Shown one piece after another: positions 60,353-64,000 of a stretch of 64,000 nt of DNA (positions are counted from its first letter, which is position 1; every line of letters begins with the position of its first letter). Location of the stretch: positions 1,488,001-1,552,000 of the forward strand of contig OY760624.1 in the NCBI GenBank assembly GCA_963663775.1. Direction: 5' to 3'. This stretch comes from G963663775 sp963663775. GTDB taxonomy: Bacteria > Bacillota > Clostridia > Oscillospirales > Butyricicoccaceae. The notes beneath the pieces were generated by a model. The model ran no database searches, was not told where the DNA came from, and saw only the letters and a program-made list of their open reading frames with translations. Made by a program: the position numbers and the translations under genes.

Positions 60353-63300
60353 ATGAAGAATCTTAAAAAGGTTCTCTCGCTGGTCCTGGCAAGTGCTTCT
60401 GCACTGTCCGTCATGGCTGGCGCGGCATTCACTGACTCTGCTGACATCAGCGCATCAGAAGCAGTTGGTATGCTGTCACAACTGGGCGTCATCAACGGTT
60501 ACGAAGATGGTTCCTACAAGCCGGCTGAAACCGTAACTCGTGCAGAAATGGCGAAGATGATTTACGTTACCCGTACAGGTAGCACCGACGCATCTGCGTA
60601 CGAAAACATCTCCACCACTTTCACAGACATCAAGGGCCACTGGGCTGCTGGCTTCATCAAGTACTGCCAGACCAACGGCATCATTGCTGGTAAGTCTGCA
60701 ACTTCCTTCGACCCGGATGCAACTGTAACCGGCACCGAAGCTACTAAGATGCTGCTGGTAACCATGGGCTACACCGCTGACAAGGCTGGTTTGGTTGGCT
60801 CTCAGTGGGCTACCAACACCCTGTCTTTGGGCGATGAAAACGGCCTGCTCGACGATGTAGATTGCGACGTTACCGCTGCAATTCCGCGTCAGTACGCAGC
60901 ACAGGTTATCTACAACACTCTGGACGCTTACCGTGTGAAGTGGTCCACAGACTCCGGCACATTTGACTACTTTGCAACCACTGGTGGTGTAAAGGAAACT
61001 GTGGGTCAGAAGTATCTGGACCTGAGCACCTATGTTGGTACGCTGACAGAGGCTGTTGGCGGCAACTTGACCGTTTCTTATGATACCTCTGATGACAAGA
61101 GTGATACCGAAAAGGGCATCGGCTCCACTGTTACCCTTGGCGGCACACAGTCTTTCAGCAGTGTTGATGAAGATTTCACCGATTTGATTGGCGAACGTGT
61201 CAAGGTTATGATTACCGACGACAAGACCAATCAGGTTTTGGGCGTTTATGCAACTGATGACAACACTGTTTACACCGTAAACGCTTCCGCAGTGGAAGAA
61301 GACGGCGTAAAGGTGAAGTTCGGCGGAACCTCTTACTCCATCGAACAGATCACAGCTGGTGTTACAACAGCAGACCAGTTGACCGCTCGTTTCACCCCAT
61401 ACAACAGCGGCACAACAACTGTAGGCACTTTGTCCTCCACAACTCAGGTTGCTGGTACGATTAATGCTGTGAACGTAGACAGTGCAGTTTATGCAAATGG
61501 TTTTGCAGACACCACTAACACTGCTGACGAAATCAAGTTCGTTGACCGCGACAGCGACGGCAAGCTTGACCAGGCAGTTATCACCCAGAAGGTTGCTGCA
61601 AAGGTAACCTATGTTGGTTCCAGCAAGGTAACAATGTCTGGCATCAGCGGCAACTATGACCCGACATCTGACATTGTTGATTCTGCAATCGTTGCAGACG
61701 ACTGGGCTGTACTGAGCTACAACCGTAAGGCAGATGCTAAGGAAATGGCAAAGGCTGATGTAACCAGCGGCACAATGTCTCAGTCCAAGACTGACACCAA
61801 TGCAGTTGGCACATTTGCAAGCTCTGGCGGTACTACTTACAACAAGTACTACATTGATGGCGCATGGTACAGCGAAGCAATGAACGGCTTTGGCACCACT
61901 GACATCAACACTGCTATCCCGACCTGCACCGTTGATGCAGTTATCGTTGGCGGCGTAGTATACAAGCTGAAGAAGACTTCTACCAGCGCAACTGGTTCTA
62001 TGTCTGACGTAGCTATCGTTGTTAAGAAGGAAGAAACCGTTAGCGGCAAGCAGGTTAAGCTGCAGATGTTCGATGACACCACTAAGGTTGTTACCGTAAA
62101 CGATGATGACGGCACTGTTACCTATGCAAACCTGTCTGCAGGTACTGCATATGAATTCTCCGTCAACACCAGCGGCGAATATTCTTTCAACACAGTAAAC
62201 GCTACAGCTGACTACTATGGCGACTTCACAAGCTTGGGCTTGGGCACCATGAACCTCAGCAGCGGTTACTACACAAGTGTAACAGGTGTTACAACTGATA
62301 CCTCTACCTACACCATTGATGACTCTGCTGATGTTATCCTGTTCACAGGTAACGTATCTACTACAGCATCCAACACAACAAGCAACGACTCTGATGTTAT
62401 TTCCGGTAAGGAATTCAAGACCATGGCTTCCACTAACCTGGCAAGCGCTACGTCTGTAATTTCTTTCAAGGAAGAAATCAGCGGTCTGAAGAAGATTGGC
62501 GCAATGGCTGTTCGTGTTAATAGCCTGAGCAACACCGGCATCACCACATACGACAACTATGGTTACATTGTAACTGCAGGCGCTCGTTCTGGTTCGAATG
62601 CTGTAACCTTCACCATCTGGAACGGTACTGAAAACGTACAGGTTACCAAGACTGGTACTTCCAACAACACCCTGTATGCGAAGGGCATGGTAGTAGGTTA
62701 CTCTTCTGTCGATTCTGATGGCTACATCAAGGATTGCACTTTGTTGGATTCTACAAAGGTTACCATGACTGCTTTGACTAGCGTAAGCGACGCAAAGGAT
62801 ACCATCGTAACTGCAAACGTTGCATATGGCGCAAGCGCTTCTACCTATGAACTGGATGTGAAGAGCGACAGCCATGTACTGTATGTTGACTCCGACAACG
62901 ATACCGATGCTAACATCGGCGTTGCAGGCGGCAGCCTCCGTACAGCAAACGACTACACTGGCACAAACAGCTATGGCAACAAGATTCCGAACGCATTGGT
63001 TGTTGGTAACGTTGACAAGGTTGAACTTATCATCGTAGATACTGCAAACGACTACTCTGCAGCACCGAGCCCGTACTACGTATCTCCGACTGCAGCAGCA
63101 TTGTCTGCAACTGCATCTGCTTCTACAAGAGCATTTGGCGATACTACTACATTCACCTACAGCGCAACTTCTGCTAACATTGCAGTTGGTACAGCTGTAA
63201 CTCCGACTGTTAAGAACAGCACTGGTACTGATGTAACAGCATCTACAACTGCAACTCCTGCTAACCTGGCTGGTACTTTGGCAGCTGGTACAGCATCACC

Positions 63301-63775
63301 GACAGTTGCTGTTGCTGCTGGTGCATTGCCGGTAGGTACTTACACAGTAACGCTGACAGCAGGTACTACAACAACTACAGCTACCTTCACTGTAACAGCT
63401 ACCTCTGTTGTAGCAAATGACTTCTTGGCAGCAAATGCAAATACAACAACAGGTATTTCTACAGGTGTAACTACAGTTGCGAATATCTCTGCTGGTACTC
63501 CGGCATTCGCTTCTCTGCCGTCTGGTGTCACAGCAACTACATTGAGCTACGTTGAAAAGACCAACAATGCTACTATGTATGGTGCTATTGAAGCTACCGA
63601 CGTTGTAACTGCAACTGTAACTCTGACTCCGTCTACCGGCTATGAGTTTGCAACTGCTCTGGCAACTGTTGGTGCAACATTCCAAACAGATGCACTGGCT
63701 AACACTTGGACTGTAACTGCAGTTAATTCCACCACTGGTGCAATCACTGCAACTTGCGACTTCACAATTGCTTAA
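60353..63775 (+). CDS. S-layer protein with N-terminal SLH domains
   Basis: The product is 1140 residues from ATG 60353, with AAAGGAGG upstream. The signal peptide is LKKVLSLVLASASALSVMAG. Three SLH repeats follow (FTDSADISASEAVGMLSQLG with INGYEDGSYKPAETVTRAEM; FTDIKGHWAAGFIKYCQTNG; LSLGDENGLLDDVDCDVTAA). The rest is Thr/Ser/Asp/Val-rich and beta-like, with hardly any Cys. A late segment (about 915-1030) is a low-complexity Ala-Thr stretch (AALSATASASTRAFGDTTTF) resembling Ig-like surface domains. Codon choice (AAG, GGT, GTT, AAC) differs from neighbours and fits very high expression. It is probably the main array-forming surface protein. Confidence 0.92.
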   Translation: MKNLKKVLSLVLASASALSVMAGAAFTDSADISASEAVGMLSQLGVINGYEDGSYKPAETVTRAEMAKMIYVTRTGSTDASAYENISTTFTDIKGHWAAGFIKYCQTNGIIAGKSATSFDPDATVTGTEATKMLLVTMGYTADKAGLVGSQWATNTLSLGDENGLLDDVDCDVTAAIPRQYAAQVIYNTLDAYRVKWSTDSGTFDYFATTGGVKETVGQKYLDLSTYVGTLTEAVGGNLTVSYDTSDDKSDTEKGIGSTVTLGGTQSFSSVDEDFTDLIGERVKVMITDDKTNQVLGVYATDDNTVYTVNASAVEEDGVKVKFGGTSYSIEQITAGVTTADQLTARFTPYNSGTTTVGTLSSTTQVAGTINAVNVDSAVYANGFADTTNTADEIKFVDRDSDGKLDQAVITQKVAAKVTYVGSSKVTMSGISGNYDPTSDIVDSAIVADDWAVLSYNRKADAKEMAKADVTSGTMSQSKTDTNAVGTFASSGGTTYNKYYIDGAWYSEAMNGFGTTDINTAIPTCTVDAVIVGGVVYKLKKTSTSATGSMSDVAIVVKKEETVSGKQVKLQMFDDTTKVVTVNDDDGTVTYANLSAGTAYEFSVNTSGEYSFNTVNATADYYGDFTSLGLGTMNLSSGYYTSVTGVTTDTSTYTIDDSADVILFTGNVSTTASNTTSNDSDVISGKEFKTMASTNLASATSVISFKEEISGLKKIGAMAVRVNSLSNTGITTYDNYGYIVTAGARSGSNAVTFTIWNGTENVQVTKTGTSNNTLYAKGMVVGYSSVDSDGYIKDCTLLDSTKVTMTALTSVSDAKDTIVTANVAYGASASTYELDVKSDSHVLYVDSDNDTDANIGVAGGSLRTANDYTGTNSYGNKIPNALVVGNVDKVELIIVDTANDYSAAPSPYYVSPTAAALSATASASTRAFGDTTTFTYSATSANIAVGTAVTPTVKNSTGTDVTASTTATPANLAGTLAAGTASPTVAVAAGALPVGTYTVTLTAGTTTTTATFTVTATSVVANDFLAANANTTTGISTGVTTVANISAGTPAFASLPSGVTATTLSYVEKTNNATMYGAIEATDVVTATVTLTPSTGYEFATALATVGATFQTDALANTWTVTAVNSTTGAITATCDFTIA

Positions 63776-64000
63776 TCTCTGAGTTTCTCAGGATTCGGTT
63801 CATGTGAATCGTTTGTAATAGTCGAAAGCCCCCTCGGGAAACCGAGGGGGCTTTTTTCGTCTGCTTGTGCACGTAACGTGTAGTTGTCTGCATTTTTGTG
63901 CACATATTGTGCTGTGCCATTTAGTGCAGTGCACCAAGCTATCGTGCACATTCTGTGCTATGTACACATTTTGTGCACAACTTGCCGTATAAAGCCATAT
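63776..64000 (+). other. region after the S-layer gene, with GTGCAC palindromes
   Basis: The first part holds the S-layer terminator. From 63865 on there is no gene but at least three palindromes of the form GCACA-N3-TGTGC: 63900-63912, 63946-63958 and 63964-63976 (the last begins A in place of G). They probably belong to the promoter of a gene beyond the window. Confidence 0.65.
63825..63857 (+). terminator. S-layer gene terminator
   Basis: AAAGCCCCCTCGG pairs with CCGAGGGGGCTTT and is followed by TTT. It is a strong terminator, as expected for a highly expressed gene. Confidence 0.9.

Noticed and set aside
60476..62875. A 799-codon open frame on the minus strand within the S-layer gene
   Set aside because: It is antisense to a well-supported gene. 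Its long open state follows from the narrow codon set of the plus strand, and its Cys/Ser-rich product looks like no known protein.
1..64000. CRISPR array
   Set aside because: No regularly spaced direct repeats with unique spacers were seen, and no cas genes.

Overview
The window is chromosomal DNA from an anaerobic, probably low- to mid-GC member of the Clostridia. An Oscillospiraceae or Butyricicoccaceae-like gut lineage is my best guess, by inference only. The evidence is strong AGGAGG ribosome binding sites, S-layer-homology (SLH) proteins, a PPi-type pyruvate phosphate dikinase, a ThiT-type ECF transporter under a TPP riboswitch, Mini-RNase III, and a clostridial-style nif cluster with nifI1/nifI2 between nifH and nifD, a fused nifN-nifB and a split nifV.

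Bases 1-9700 are an AT-rich accessory island in decay. It holds an IS21 istA remnant, a broken IS5-type transposase that truncates a DUF5104 lipoprotein gene, two small genes of unknown role, and a Hachiman-like anti-phage pair: hamA intact, hamB frameshifted exactly at its Walker A motif inside a perfect 33-nt palindrome. A complete IS110-type element, relics of another possible defence operon, a tRNA-Leu(UAA) gene and an integrase relic follow.

Bases 9700-40250 are ordinary core genome. Gene order is yebC, mrnC, trxA, a small SLH protein, a chemoreceptor, a MarR-MATE efflux operon with two operators, an OmpR-type two-component system, the nadABC operon, an XRE regulator, a FlK-like thioesterase, a cyclophilin, a degenerate GDPD-like protein, an ABC-F ATPase, prfA, a Sua5-family gene, coaE, an M18 peptidase, a second small SLH protein, ppdK, thiT and a glutamate-type dehydrogenase.

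Bases 40700-57000 are the nitrogen-fixation region. The rightward genes are nifH-nifI1-nifI2-nifD-nifK, nifE-nifN/B-[2Fe-2S] ferredoxin, nifV-omega-nifV-alpha and modABC. Together they encode the Fe protein, its PII-type switch, the MoFe protein, the cofactor scaffold and NifB maturase, homocitrate synthase and molybdate uptake, so the minimal H-D-K-E-N-B set is present. Divergent from nifH is a tight three-gene operon: an AnfO-family protein, a repeat protein with repeated 'FYPDG' units and a Cys-rich C-terminus, and a PqqD-like protein. This operon is the best candidate for an undescribed system. Both divergent promoters have the form TTGCA(A/G)-17-TATACT and each is followed within about 20 nt by a factor-independent terminator, which implies conditional antitermination or attenuation. 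modA has the same layout.

Bases 57100-64000 carry a YjbQ-family gene, a large WG-repeat/SLH surface protein and the probable main S-layer protein (1140 aa, with codon choice unlike its neighbours). The window ends in a cluster of GCACA-N3-TGTGC palindromes that also occur, in variant form, in the promoter beside the XRE regulator.
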